Shown here piece by piece: positions 29,484-38,337 of a stretch of 64,000 bases of DNA. Under the pieces are notes generated by a model, which saw only the letters and a program-made list of their open reading frames with translations, was not told where the DNA came from and ran no database searches. The stretch's first letter is position 1. Each line of letters opens with the position of its first letter. The position numbers and the translations under genes were made by a program. The stretch is from Pasteurella canis. GTDB lineage: Bacteria; Pseudomonadota; Gammaproteobacteria; Enterobacterales; Pasteurellaceae. Location of the stretch: positions 1,240,001 through 1,304,000 of the forward strand of contig NZ_UGTV01000015.1 of assembly GCF_900454865.1 (NCBI RefSeq), given 5' to 3'.

Positions 29484-31388
29484 CTATATGTGTTTTGAGC
29501 GCCATAACGCCAATGTTGCGAATAAAGCGCCTAGTGCCATTAAGATACCGCCAAACCATAGCCAGCGAATAAAGGGCTTATATTGTAAGCGAAAAGTGAA
29601 CTCCCCTTCACCTAGCTTATCTCCCATGACAATATACACATCACCAAACCAGCCCCATTCAATACCGACTTCACTCATATTCATAGTGCGTACATCATAA
29701 TAGCGTCGTTCTGGATAAATCGTTGCGTATCTTTGCTGGTTTTTATAAACCAAAAATTCAGCTTTTTCACTAGTATAATTAGGACCAATTTCATTTTTAA
29801 AACCAAGGTAATGAAATTGATATTCGCCCAGTTGTTGCCGTTGATTTGGTGCAAGACGCACACCAATTTCACTACTATAATAACTACTCATAATAGCGCC
29901 TATCGCGGTGATAGCCACACCTAAATGCGCGATTACCATTGCTAATTGTCGTAAAGACAGCTTATACCAACTCGTCCAAACTGTCGCAAATAACAACCAT
30001 ATACTTAAACTTAATAAAATATAAGCAGTCAGATTAAAATGCAGTCCTTCATCAGCTTGAACATATTGCTTAATCATGAAATAAGCAATAAATAAAGCGG
30101 GTATCAATAATAAACTACGTTTCAATAAAGCAGGTCGATAATAAGTTTTCCAGCGTAATGATAAAACAGCGATCATCGCAAGTATGATAATAATAAATAG
30201 TGGTAAAAAGATCGTATTAAAATAAGGTGCCCCAACTGAAATTGATCCCCACTGAAAAGCAGTAAATAAGATGGGATAAAAAGTGCCAAGAAATACGCTT
30301 AATGTTGCAATAGTCAGCAAAATATTCAGTAATAGAATGGCGTTTTCTTTTGAAATTAGGCCAAAACGCACCGCACTTTGTTTTAAATTTACGCGTAATG
30401 CAAATAAAGTCAATGCACTGACTGTCAGTAAAAAGAATAATATAAGTAAAGCAATTCCACGTTCACTATCAACAGCAAAGGCATGTACTGAAGTCAAAAC
30501 ACCAGAACGCACAATGAATGTACCAAGTAAGCTGAATGAGAAGGCGAGTAAAGAAAATAAAATAGTCCAATAGTTAAAAATACCGCGCTGTTCAGTAATA
30601 GAAAGGCTATGTAATAAGGCTAATCCTAATAACCAAGGCATTAACGATGCGTTTTCTACAGGATCCCAAAACCACCAGCCTCCCCAGCCTAATTCGTAAT
30701 ATGCCCACCATGAACCTAATACAATGCCTAAAGTAAGAAATAACCAAGAAACGAGCACCCAAGGTCGCATCATACGAGCTAACGCGGCATCTAAGTGTCC
30801 ACTTAATAATGCGGAAATCGTAATCGCAAAATTAACCGCGAAACCTACATAGCCTAAATACAATAAGGGTGGATGAAAAATTAACCCAACGTCCTGCAAC
30901 ATGGGATTAAGATCACGTCCTTCCAAAGCTTGTGGAAAAACACGCTCAAATGGATTAGAGAAAAAGAGAATAAAGCAACAAAAACCTAAACAAATCAAGC
31001 CCAAAACGGACAAAGTACGTGCTGAAATAAAAGGGTCCAACTTTCGGCTAGCAAAAGCAAACAGCATTGTCCAAAGCGTTAAGGCAAACAGCCAAAATAA
31101 CATGGAGCCTTCATGTCCTCCCCATGTTGCTGATAGCTTAAAAAACAGCGGTAATTGGGAGTTAGAATGATGAGCAACGTATTGCACAGAAAAGTCATCT
31201 ACCGCAAATGAATAAACTAAACTGACTAAAGCAATCGCAGTGAAAATCCCAAGTAAATAACTCAAATTCCATGCCAAACTAATCCTAGTTGGCTTAGCTT
31301 GAAAAATACCGATATGTGGCACTATTGCGAGCAATAATGCCGTAAAAGTAGCAATAATCAGTGCATAAAAACCAAGTTCAGGGATCAT
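29484..31388 (-). CDS. nrfE: NrfE/CcmF-type heme lyase
   Basis: NrfE is the large membrane subunit of the heme lyase that E. coli uses for the unusual CxxCK heme of NrfA. The 634-residue protein has about 15 membrane helices. It carries the tryptophan-rich heme-handling motif [15 protein letters not shown] (near 233-247) and several helix-end histidines (HEGS near 93-96; HPPLLYLGY near 172-180). It is first in the unit nrfE-dsbE-nrfF-nrfG and lies 107 bases after nrfD, beyond a probable terminator. A closely similar CcmF lies at 44520-46475. Confidence 0.88.
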   Translation of the reverse strand: MIPELGFYALIIATFTALLLAIVPHIGIFQAKPTRISLAWNLSYLLGIFTAIALVSLVYSFAVDDFSVQYVAHHSNSQLPLFFKLSATWGGHEGSMLFWLFALTLWTMLFAFASRKLDPFISARTLSVLGLICLGFCCFILFFSNPFERVFPQALEGRDLNPMLQDVGLIFHPPLLYLGYVGFAVNFAITISALLSGHLDAALARMMRPWVLVSWLFLTLGIVLGSWWAYYELGWGGWWFWDPVENASLMPWLLGLALLHSLSITEQRGIFNYWTILFSLLAFSFSLLGTFIVRSGVLTSVHAFAVDSERGIALLILFFLLTVSALTLFALRVNLKQSAVRFGLISKENAILLLNILLTIATLSVFLGTFYPILFTAFQWGSISVGAPYFNTIFLPLFIIIILAMIAVLSLRWKTYYRPALLKRSLLLIPALFIAYFMIKQYVQADEGLHFNLTAYILLSLSIWLLFATVWTSWYKLSLRQLAMVIAHLGVAITAIGAIMSSYYSSEIGVRLAPNQRQQLGEYQFHYLGFKNEIGPNYTSEKAEFLVYKNQQRYATIYPERRYYDVRTMNMSEVGIEWGWFGDVYIVMGDKLGEGEFTFRLQYKPFIRWLWFGGILMALGALFATLALWRSKHI

Positions 31389-31440
31389 ATATTCAGCTCA
31401 TGACTCTAGAGAAATGAAATATTAAGTCAATAAATTAAAA

Positions 31441-31476
31441 AGGCGAACCCCATGTAGCGCAAGGGAATCCGCCCTT
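31441..31476 (-). terminator. Possible terminator after nrfD
   Basis: On the minus strand GGCGGATTCCC can pair imperfectly with GGGGTTCGCC, followed by TTTTT. It would separate the nrfABCD and nrfE-G transcripts, but the stem has wobble pairs and one bulge. Confidence 0.45.
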
Positions 31477-31495
31477 ATTACTCATTCTGGCGACA

Positions 31496-32455
31496 TTATG
31501 CTAATGTCATTTGACCTGCGTAGAGAATAAAGAAGCGCAAACATAGCACGCCGATTAATCCTAAGCAAGAAACCAGTAGCATAAAGCCTTTATTATGTTT
31601 TAAGTTATCCGTTGCCACTACATTAAGGAAAAGTGGTAATACTAAACCAATCCCGACAACACCAAACCAAAATACATTTGCCCAGAAACCACCTAAAAGA
31701 GCGGTCTCAAATGCAACAGTTTTCTGCCCACCACCTAAATATAAACCAATAAAGAAGGCAGCAAGTAAGAAGATTTCAATATAAATCACAGGCAGTTCAA
31801 CCTTATGTAAGAAGGCGAGTGATTTAGAATGCGTTTCTTCTTTAGTAAAAAGTAAACTACAGAAAATCAAGGCAGCAATACCAGACGAAGTACCAGATGC
31901 TAAAAATAAAATTGGTAACACGGGGTTATTCAGCATTGGATAACTTATTAAAGCAGATAATAAAAAGCCAGTATAAGCCCCCAACAGTACAGATAATAGG
32001 ATTAAAATAATCTCTATTAAATCTGTAAACTTCGCTACAATCGCAATAAGTGTATTCACAAACACCAAAGGCTTAGCATATTTCTCAATTAAATTTGCCA
32101 CTAACTTATGGAAAATAATAGCTAGCCAAATAATTAAGAACAGCATATATACTTGGAATAACATGACTCCCATCGACATAATGGATGTTGTGCTGTAATT
32201 AAACATCAGATACCAGAATGTCCAAGGTTTAGTTAGGTGGAAAATTAAAATCACTAAACCAACAATAATACTCAATGGCGCCAGCCAAGCTGTACAGCGA
32301 ATAACATTGTTTTCGGCAGGGTCTTGTCCGACGAGTATCACTCGTTTTAACAGCACTGCTAACATTGTTGCCCCTGCGGAGATCCCAAGCAAAAACAAAT
32401 AAACTGCAATGGTATGATCCCATACTAAAGACGGGAAATGAAATGGACTGTTCAT
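31496..32455 (-). CDS. nrfD: NrfD membrane quinol dehydrogenase subunit
   Basis: NrfD takes electrons from quinol and passes them to NrfC, then to NrfB and NrfA. The 319-residue protein has eight or nine membrane helices and belongs to the polysulfide reductase NrfD family. Features include SLVWDHTIAVYLFLLGISAG at the N terminus, a GTSSGIAAL helix and a late FETALLGG segment. Its ATGA start overlaps nrfC by 4 bases, so the two are translationally coupled. It is the last gene of nrfABCD. Confidence 0.93.
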   Translation of the reverse strand: MNSPFHFPSLVWDHTIAVYLFLLGISAGATMLAVLLKRVILVGQDPAENNVIRCTAWLAPLSIIVGLVILIFHLTKPWTFWYLMFNYSTTSIMSMGVMLFQVYMLFLIIWLAIIFHKLVANLIEKYAKPLVFVNTLIAIVAKFTDLIEIILILLSVLLGAYTGFLLSALISYPMLNNPVLPILFLASGTSSGIAALIFCSLLFTKEETHSKSLAFLHKVELPVIYIEIFLLAAFFIGLYLGGGQKTVAFETALLGGFWANVFWFGVVGIGLVLPLFLNVVATDNLKHNKGFMLLVSCLGLIGVLCLRFFILYAGQMTLA

Positions 32456-33132
32456 CGTCTGAGCTCCCCTCTTTTCGCAGGTACATGGTAAAGATTTGGA
32501 TCCGTTCCCAACTCTACTTTTGTACGATAGACTTGTTTTTCTTTTACTTTTTGCACGATTTCACTGTTTGGATCATTCATATCTCCAAAAGTTAATGCCT
32601 TCGTCGGGCAAGACTCAACACAAGCAGGTTGTTTCCCTTGTGCAAGATTAGTATCACGGCAGAAATTACATTTATCTGCAGATTTATACACTGGATGAAT
32701 GAAACGGACACGATATGGGCACACGGCAATACAATACTGACAGCCTACACATAAGTCTTTGTGCACATCGACAATGCCAGTTTCTGGATCAACAAAAGAT
32801 GCGCCTGTTGGACATACATGAACACAAGGTGCATTACTACAATGTTGACAAGAATGGCGGAAAAACTCATATTCCGCATTTGGAAATTCGCCATAAGGTT
32901 TACTACGGATAATCTCCAAACGTGAAACACCCTCTGGAACTTGGTTTGTTTCGCGACAAGCATCCATACATGCAGTACAGCCAATACAAGCAGTTTCATC
33001 ATGTAACATTGCATAACGAATTGGCTTTTTCTCATCGCTAATCTGGTGTCCCACTGATTTAATTGATGTTCCCGTCATGAGGATTAATGCTCCCATGCCA
33101 GAAACAAAGTTTCGGCGTGAGCAAACTGTCAT
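32452..33132 (-). CDS. nrfC: NrfC iron-sulfur protein
   Basis: NrfC is a periplasmic ferredoxin carrying four 4Fe-4S clusters between NrfD and NrfB. The 226-residue protein has a Tat signal (CSRRNFVSG, residues 4-12). Cysteine blocks include CIGCTACMDAC near 54-64, CQHCSNAPCVHVCP near 100-113, CVGCQYCIAVCP near 132-143, and CNFC followed by CVESCP near 159-181. Four groups are thus visible. The gene overlaps both neighbours by 4 bases (nrfB upstream, nrfD downstream). Confidence 0.95.
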   Translation of the reverse strand: MTVCSRRNFVSGMGALILMTGTSIKSVGHQISDEKKPIRYAMLHDETACIGCTACMDACRETNQVPEGVSRLEIIRSKPYGEFPNAEYEFFRHSCQHCSNAPCVHVCPTGASFVDPETGIVDVHKDLCVGCQYCIAVCPYRVRFIHPVYKSADKCNFCRDTNLAQGKQPACVESCPTKALTFGDMNDPNSEIVQKVKEKQVYRTKVELGTDPNLYHVPAKRGELRR

Positions 33133-33776
33133 TTTTTATCCTTTTGTTCGGTCGCATAAATATGTGGCGATTTTAACGCCTCTATACGTTTTTGCTGTTC
33201 ACCATGGCAATCTACACAAAGTTTCACTTGTTCTTTTTGTGGGATGCCTGACATTTTATCATTAGCAGGATGTAAAGTATGGCAGCTTGCACAAGGCAAT
33301 TTCATGGCATGTACATCATGTGCCCACAGTTTTTCCTGTAGTTTTTTGGGTTGGTGGCAAGCAAAGCACACTTGATTTTGTTCTTGTACAGTATACATTG
33401 GCTGTTTATCACCAAAAATATCACCATGAAAACGCATCACGTCTTTTGCTCCACGACGGTGATCTTCTGAAATATTACCGTGACAATTTACGCAAGTGAT
33501 TGGTTTACCTGTATTAGGATTTTTTTCAGATAAGTGTGTTCCAAGGAATTTACCAAAGTGAAGATCTCCACCTGACTGACTATCATTTGCTTCTAATTTA
33601 TGACACTTAGCACAATATTGGTTTGGATCACGTTGGTTTTCTAATTGTGGCTCATAAATGAGCGGACTAACTTCACTATTTTTAGCCGTGTCTGCATTTG
33701 CAACAGAAATAAAGCCTAGTGCAGCTAATCCAAGCACAATCGCTATTCCTTGTTTTAAAACGGAATTTAAGCTCAT
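33129..33776 (-). CDS. nrfB: NrfB pentaheme cytochrome c
   Basis: NrfB is the periplasmic electron donor to the NrfA nitrite reductase. Five CxxCH heme sites are visible: CAKCH, CVNCH, CFACH, CASCH and CVDCH, matching the pentaheme family. The frame is open to 33833, but I placed the start at the ATG at 33776, preceded by GAGGGA, so the protein begins with a signal peptide ending near VANA. Length is then 215 residues. It is separated from nrfA by 90 bases containing an uptake-signal inverted pair, which may lower expression relative to nrfA. Confidence 0.93.
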   Translation of the reverse strand: MSLNSVLKQGIAIVLGLAALGFISVANADTAKNSEVSPLIYEPQLENQRDPNQYCAKCHKLEANDSQSGGDLHFGKFLGTHLSEKNPNTGKPITCVNCHGNISEDHRRGAKDVMRFHGDIFGDKQPMYTVQEQNQVCFACHQPKKLQEKLWAHDVHAMKLPCASCHTLHPANDKMSGIPQKEQVKLCVDCHGEQQKRIEALKSPHIYATEQKDKK

Positions 33777-33806
33777 TTTTATTCCCTCAAAAGTAGTGTT
33801 AAAAGC

Positions 33807-33844
33807 ACCGCACTTTATCTCATGCTTGCACATAAAAGTGCGGT
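33807..33844. repeat. Uptake-signal inverted pair between nrfA and nrfB
   Basis: ACCGCACTT (33807-33815) and AAGTGCGGT (33836-33844) form an inverted repeat with a 20-base loop; one further base pair extends the stem. On the minus strand the stem is followed by GCTTTT, so it may act as a weak terminator or RNA-stabilising hairpin between the abundant nrfA product and the downstream genes. Confidence 0.75.
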
Positions 33845-33866
33845 CATTTTTTTACAAAATTTCTGT

Positions 33867-35327
33867 TTATTTCTCTGCTGGAAGTAAGCCCTTTTCACGT
33901 GCTTCTTTATCCCATTGAGGAACAACAGTTTTGAGGAATTCTGCTTTTGCTTTACGATCTTTCTCAATATCCACCCCCGTTGCTTTCCACGCATCTTCAG
34001 GAGTTGAAATATTAGGTAATACAATCGGCTCAGTAATACCGTGTTTCGCCAATACTCTCACTAATTGAGTTCTTGCATCTGCTGCACGATCTAAACCTGT
34101 GCCAAGTACTTTTAGTAACACATCAGGCGCATGAATATGACCGCCATGTCCTGCTGCAGAGTAGTCCCAACGCCACTGTGCATGACGAATAGATTGTAAA
34201 GCATCTTTCATTTCTTCTTTTGTTGCACCAGCTTCCCAAGCGGCTTTTGCTTCAAAATGTGCTGCAACAAGCTGATCTTCTAGACGTAACATCACATCTT
34301 TAATTTCTGCTTTACGTGATTTCACAATTTCTTTTAATTTTTCTTTACTTTGATCGTGGCAATTTGCACAAGTATGCTCAAATGCGTTAAATGGATTACC
34401 TATTTGGTGATCTGTGTATACTCTACCATCTGCAGCCTGTACTTTTGGCATATGGCAATCAATACAAGTGACCCCATTCTTTCCATGTACGCCTAACATC
34501 CATGTTTCATAATCTGGGTGCTGTGCCTTTAACATAGGGGCTTTTGATACAGCATGAGTCCAATCGACAAAACCAATATCATCATAATATTTTTCCATTG
34601 CATCTACTGTAACACCATTATCCCAAGGGAAAGTGACTTGTTTTAAATCGCCCGCAAAATAGTATTCTACATGACAGTTTGCACAAAGCGCGGCTCGTTG
34701 ATCTGTTTTATCAGAAGTTTCAAATTTATGATCAATTTTTTCTAAGGCACGTAACACATATGGACGCGCAATACGCAGTGCTGGTTTGCCTTCTGCAAAG
34801 TCTTTTGATGTAGTGTCATGGCAATCAGCACAACCAATTGGATTCACAACTTCAGCACCCCCACTCGCCCAAGTAGCACCGAAATAACCCGCCTCACCAC
34901 GCTCTGCAATCAAGCGCGGTACATCTGGACTTTTACATGCCCAACACGCCATTGGCATTGGGCCTGCATCAGGTGTCATAGGCGAACCTGTACGTAAAAT
35001 ATTGCGTACATCAGTAACAGCATAAAAGTGACCACGAGGTTTATTGTAATCTTTAGCAAAAGCATAACCCGCCCATAACACAACAACGCGTGGATCTTCA
35101 TAATTCACCGAATCAAGATCAGTAGATTGAGCGGTATTAGCCCAACTTTCATATTGTTTTGGGAATTGTGATTTAAAGAGATCATTCCTAGATTCAATCT
35201 TCAAATTTGGATTTGCTGGCTCAACTGGCTGTGCAATTGGTTTATATTCAGCTATTGCGCTTGGCACAACTGATAAACCCAATGCAACTGAAATAGCAAT
35301 GAGTAGGCTTTTTTTGAATGCGTTCAC
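33867..35327 (-). CDS. nrfA: Cytochrome c nitrite reductase (ammonifying)
   Basis: NrfA reduces nitrite to ammonia with six electrons in the periplasm. The 486-residue protein has a signal peptide (about 1-27, cleavage near AIA) and the five family heme sites: the active-site CWACK, whose lysine replaces histidine, then CADCH, CANCH, CIDCH and CANCH. The last two lie near [10 protein letters not shown] and [10 protein letters not shown]. The calcium and tyrosine environment [12 protein letters not shown] is also present. The lysine-ligated heme is expected to need the specialised NrfEFG lyase, encoded nearby. Upstream lie NarP-like and FNR-like sites. Confidence 0.98.
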   Translation of the reverse strand: MNAFKKSLLIAISVALGLSVVPSAIAEYKPIAQPVEPANPNLKIESRNDLFKSQFPKQYESWANTAQSTDLDSVNYEDPRVVVLWAGYAFAKDYNKPRGHFYAVTDVRNILRTGSPMTPDAGPMPMACWACKSPDVPRLIAERGEAGYFGATWASGGAEVVNPIGCADCHDTTSKDFAEGKPALRIARPYVLRALEKIDHKFETSDKTDQRAALCANCHVEYYFAGDLKQVTFPWDNGVTVDAMEKYYDDIGFVDWTHAVSKAPMLKAQHPDYETWMLGVHGKNGVTCIDCHMPKVQAADGRVYTDHQIGNPFNAFEHTCANCHDQSKEKLKEIVKSRKAEIKDVMLRLEDQLVAAHFEAKAAWEAGATKEEMKDALQSIRHAQWRWDYSAAGHGGHIHAPDVLLKVLGTGLDRAADARTQLVRVLAKHGITEPIVLPNISTPEDAWKATGVDIEKDRKAKAEFLKTVVPQWDKEAREKGLLPAEK

Positions 35328-35523
35328 GATAATTACTCCATAAAACAGGTTTAACCTTAAGATGACTTGTGTCTACAAATACTCATAAAAATCATCAACC
35401 ACCACAACATTGTTAATGAGAATTTTTATCATTAAAAACAACATGATAATTGATAAAAAAAGATCTAATTCAGGCTAAAAATAACAAATAACCATGAGAT
35501 TTGCTTAGGTATTTGATGATTTA

Positions 35524-35537
35524 TTGCTTTGGATCAA
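35524..35537 (-). promoter_or_regulatory. FNR-like site upstream of nrfA
   Basis: Reading towards nrfA the sequence is TTGATCCAAAGCAA, one mismatch from the FNR consensus TTGAT-N4-ATCAA. It lies about 200 bases before the nrfA start. I could not identify a good -10 box at the spacing expected for a class II FNR promoter, so the start of transcription is unassigned. Confidence 0.55.
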
Positions 35538-35585
35538 AAATTTTAATAAGAACAATTAGAAAGGAAAAATTTGTAGCATACATAA

Positions 35586-35601
35586 TACCTCTAAATAGGT
35601 A
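35586..35601. promoter_or_regulatory. NarP-type 7-2-7 site upstream of nrfA (perfect)
   Basis: TACCTCT-AA-ATAGGTA matches the NarL/NarP heptamer consensus (TACYNMT) on both arms in the 7-2-7 spacing that NarP uses. It lies 63 bases, centre to centre, farther from nrfA than the FNR-like site. NarP activates nrf in relatives in response to nitrite and nitrate, so the site fits its neighbour. Confidence 0.7.
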
Positions 35602-35666
35602 TGTGACAAATGTTAATCACAAGGAAAAACATGTTTCAGTAACATTTTTTCAAGAACAAATCAAAA

Positions 35667-35682
35667 TAACTATTTAGAGGTA
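35667..35682. promoter_or_regulatory. Second NarP-type 7-2-7 site upstream of nrfA
   Basis: TAACTAT-TT-AGAGGTA has the same layout with one mismatch in the left heptamer. It sits in the right arm of the long inverted repeat, 81 bases from the first site. Confidence 0.45.
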
Positions 35683-35749
35683 TTTGTTTTTTTATGCTAC
35701 ATAAAAACAAAAAATCAATAAAATTATTTTTTATGGATAAAATTATATA

Positions 35750-35775
35750 AAATGCAGCCAGTGCTAGCTGCATTT
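35750..35775 (-). terminator. Terminator after the protein-E-like lipoprotein gene
   Basis: AAATGCAGC (35750-35758) pairs perfectly with GCTGCATTT (35767-35775) around an 8-base loop; T- and A-rich sequence follows on the minus strand. It separates this gene from the nrfA regulatory region. Confidence 0.7.
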
Positions 35776-35806
35776 CTTCTCTATTTTAGAATAGAAAACA
35801 AGTAAT

Positions 35807-36277
35807 TTAGTGCTGATAAATACCAGTACAAACAACCTGTCCTAAAATTCGGTAAGGAGAATTTTTATACAATCTAGCTAACGATGTATTGTGAATGGTA
35901 ATTGGTGATTTGGTACCATCTCCCCAAAATTCTGTATAATAAGCACTATTCACTAAAGTTAAGCCATGGCTTTCACAATTAACTAGAAAAACTTTGCGCA
36001 ATGATTTCGCATATTGTAGAGGTTGTTCAGGATACGCATAAACACTCTGAGGAAGATTTTCGACTAAATCAAAAGAAACTAAATTCTCATTTCCTGGTAC
36101 TTTCTTTACAGTATAAGTATCAATAAATTGATCTTCTTTTAAACGCACAAAACCAGATTTAACTAATGAAGGTAGCGTTAGATTTATATTTTCAGGTTGA
36201 ATTTTTTCTTCTACTGGTCGTTGAGTACATGCACTGAAGCTCAAAATAGCAAAAATAATAAACAATAATTTCTTCAT
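35807..36277 (-). CDS. Surface-adhesin protein E-like lipoprotein
   Basis: This 156-residue lipoprotein has a signal peptide ending in the lipobox FSAC (C17). Its body resembles the H. influenzae protein E family: SGFVRLKEDQFID, a VSFDLVENLPQSVYAYPE segment, YAKSLRKV, a cysteine in LVNCESHGLT, YYTEFWGDGT, and a late VVCTG cysteine that could pair with it. Protein E binds host laminin, vitronectin and plasminogen, but adhesion by this protein is inference only. It stands alone between purM (divergent) and the nrfA region. The ATG follows GAGGGAATC. Confidence 0.7.
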   Translation of the reverse strand: MKKLLFIIFAILSFSACTQRPVEEKIQPENINLTLPSLVKSGFVRLKEDQFIDTYTVKKVPGNENLVSFDLVENLPQSVYAYPEQPLQYAKSLRKVFLVNCESHGLTLVNSAYYTEFWGDGTKSPITIHNTSLARLYKNSPYRILGQVVCTGIYQH

Positions 36278-36434
36278 GATTCCCTCTTTGTTAAATCATT
36301 TCTGTTGAGAAAAAACACTTAGCAAAACATACTTTTCTTATTCTAACGAGAGAATCCTATCGACAAAAGCACTTTCTCTATTTTTAGAGTAATAGCAGTT
36401 AGTCGTTTCAACGCAAGAAAATTATAAACAACTA

Positions 36435-36450
36435 TCGCAAACGTTTGCCT
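36435..36450 (+). promoter_or_regulatory. PurR operator upstream of purM
   Basis: TCGCAAACGTTTGCCT is a near-perfect match to the 16-bp PUR box palindrome (ACGCAAACGTTTGCGT). TATATT at 36469-36474 could be the -10 box, with TTGCCT inside the operator as -35 at an 18-base spacing. PurR with hypoxanthine or guanine would block this promoter. Confidence 0.8.
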
Positions 36451-36509
36451 AAGCATGATACAATTCATTATATTCAATTTTATCGTCTCTTACTGTATAG
36501 GAAATCATC

Positions 36510-37547
36510 GTGAGCAAACAATCATTAAGTTATAAAGATGCGGGTGTGGATATTAATGCAGGTAATGCACTTGTTGAAAAAATTAAAGCTGATGTAAAGC
36601 GGACTACCCGTCCAGAAGTCATCGGTGGATTAGGCGGTTTTGGTGCACTTTGTGCTATACCAAATAACTATAAAGAACCGATTTTAGTATCAGGTACAGA
36701 TGGTGTCGGTACTAAATTACGTTTAGCAATTGATTTAAATCGTCACGACAGCATTGGTATTGATCTCGTCGCAATGTGTGTTAATGACTTAGTTGTACAA
36801 GGTGCTGAACCACTCTTTTTCCTTGATTATTATGCGACAGGCAAATTAGATGTCGATGTCGCTGCAAGTGTTATTAAAGGGATTGCAAATGGTTGTGAAC
36901 AGTCTGGCTGTGCCCTTGTCGGTGGTGAAACAGCAGAAATGCCAGGCATGTATCATAAAGGAGACTATGACTTAGCTGGATTTTGTGTCGGTGTAGTTGA
37001 AAAATCTGAGATTATTGATGGAACTAAAGTAACAGCAGGCGATGCTCTAATTGCTCTAGGCTCTAGCGGTCCACATTCTAACGGCTATTCTTTAATTCGT
37101 AAAGTAATAGAAGTAGCGGGTATTAATCCAGCTGAGGAGCAACTTGCAGGAAAATCCTTAGCCGATCAAGTGCTGGCACCAACTAAAATCTATGTAAAAT
37201 CTATCTTAGAATTAATTAAACGAGTTGATGTTCACGCAATTTCACATTTAACAGGTGGCGGGTTCTGGGAAAATATTCCACGTGTACTGCCAAATAATGT
37301 CAAAGCAGTAATTAATGAGGCAAGCTGGCAATGGCAACCGATTTTTAAATGGCTCCAAGAAAAAGGCAATATTGATACACACGAAATGTATCGCACATTT
37401 AACTGTGGCGTAGGTATGATTATTGCGCTACCACAACAAGATGTTGAAACTGCGTTAACCCTATTAAAACAATCAGGTGAAAACGCTTGGCTAATCGGTC
37501 AAATTGAGCCTGCTGCCCAAGATGAAGCACAAGTGATTATTCGCTAA
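36510..37547 (+). CDS. purM: Phosphoribosylformylglycinamidine cyclo-ligase
   Basis: PurM closes the imidazole ring of purines, making aminoimidazole ribotide with ATP. The 345-residue protein contains GGLGGFGAL, the signature [13 protein letters not shown] (near 67-79), [21 protein letters not shown] and [13 protein letters not shown]. The start is ATG or GTG near 36510; the GTG at 36510 begins the conserved [15 protein letters not shown] and has AGGAA upstream. It is controlled by a PUR box. purN follows with a 1-base overlap. Confidence 0.97.
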   Translation: MSKQSLSYKDAGVDINAGNALVEKIKADVKRTTRPEVIGGLGGFGALCAIPNNYKEPILVSGTDGVGTKLRLAIDLNRHDSIGIDLVAMCVNDLVVQGAEPLFFLDYYATGKLDVDVAASVIKGIANGCEQSGCALVGGETAEMPGMYHKGDYDLAGFCVGVVEKSEIIDGTKVTAGDALIALGSSGPHSNGYSLIRKVIEVAGINPAEEQLAGKSLADQVLAPTKIYVKSILELIKRVDVHAISHLTGGGFWENIPRVLPNNVKAVINEASWQWQPIFKWLQEKGNIDTHEMYRTFNCGVGMIIALPQQDVETALTLLKQSGENAWLIGQIEPAAQDEAQVIIR

Positions 37548-38188
37548 TGAAGAAAATTGTTGTTTTAATTTCTGGTCAAGGTACTAATTTACAGGCATTA
37601 ATTGATGCCTGTAAATCAGGCATGATTCCAGCACAAATTGTTTCAGTTATCAGTAATAAAGCTGATGCATTTGGCTTACAACGTGCTAAAAGTGCGGCAA
37701 TACCGAGCAAAGTTTTTCTACGTCAAGAATTTGAAAGTAATCTAGCCATGGATCGCCAAATAGCCCACTATATTGAATCTGTCCAAGCAGATTTAATCGT
37801 TCTTGCGGGTTATATGAAAATTTTGAGTGCAGAATTTACTCAACGCTTTGCAGGACGAATTCTCAATATCCATCCTTCTCTATTACCTAAATATCCAGGA
37901 TTACATACTTATCAACAAGCTTTAGATGCTGGTGAGCAGGAACATGGTACGACAGTGCATTTTGTCAATGAAGAAGTCGATGGCGGAACAATTATCCTGC
38001 AAGCTAAAGTACCTATTTTTGACAATGACTGCATTGCTGATATTGAAGAACGTGTAAAAGAGCAAGAACTACGCATCTATCCTTTAGTAGTAAAATGGTT
38101 TGTAGAAGATCGACTTTCATTAATCGATGGGAAGGCTTTTTTAGATAGTCAATGTTTACCAAAACAAGGCTATGCTACAGAGGAATAA
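37547..38188 (+). CDS. purN: Phosphoribosylglycinamide formyltransferase
   Basis: PurN transfers a formyl group from 10-formyl-tetrahydrofolate to glycinamide ribonucleotide in purine synthesis. The 213-residue protein has the phosphoribosyl-binding SGQGTNLQALI near 9-19, the catalytic core LAGYMKILS, NIHPSLLPKYPG (N and H of the active site, near 106-117) and the late VDGGTII. Its start overlaps the purM stop by 1 base (TAATG). A terminator that includes an uptake signal follows. Confidence 0.96.
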   Translation: MKKIVVLISGQGTNLQALIDACKSGMIPAQIVSVISNKADAFGLQRAKSAAIPSKVFLRQEFESNLAMDRQIAHYIESVQADLIVLAGYMKILSAEFTQRFAGRILNIHPSLLPKYPGLHTYQQALDAGEQEHGTTVHFVNEEVDGGTIILQAKVPIFDNDCIADIEERVKEQELRIYPLVVKWFVEDRLSLIDGKAFLDSQCLPKQGYATEE

Positions 38189-38200
38189 AATAATGATGAA

Positions 38201-38229
38201 AAGTGCGGTCTGTATTCAGACCGTTTTTT
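38201..38229 (+). terminator. Terminator after purN
   Basis: CGGTCTG (38206-38212) pairs with CAGACCG (38217-38223), followed by a T-run. The left arm overlaps an uptake signal AAGTGCGGT (38201-38209). Confidence 0.85.
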
Positions 38230-38337
38230 ATATCGAAAAAATCTAAAATTAGATCGTATAGTTACTATTAATTTTATTAATTCTGTTTTAAAATTTGACG
38301 ATTTTGTTTTTAATTATTGTAAATAAAGGAGCATACA

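Larger units (their letters stand above)
35573..35700. repeat. Long interrupted inverted repeat in the nrfA upstream region
   Basis: The left arm has GTAGCATA (35573-35580) and, four bases on, ATACCTCTAAATAG (35585-35598). The right arm holds CTATTTAGAGGTAT (35670-35683) and, near 35693-35700, TATGCTAC, in mirrored order. The arms are separated by about 70 bases. Each arm also contains a NarP-like 7-2-7 site. The region has no open frame and is very A+T-rich. Confidence 0.75.

Noticed and set aside
35603..35622. TGTGA...TCACA upstream of nrfA as a CRP site.
   Set aside because: The half-sites are ten bases apart instead of six, so the geometry is wrong for CRP.
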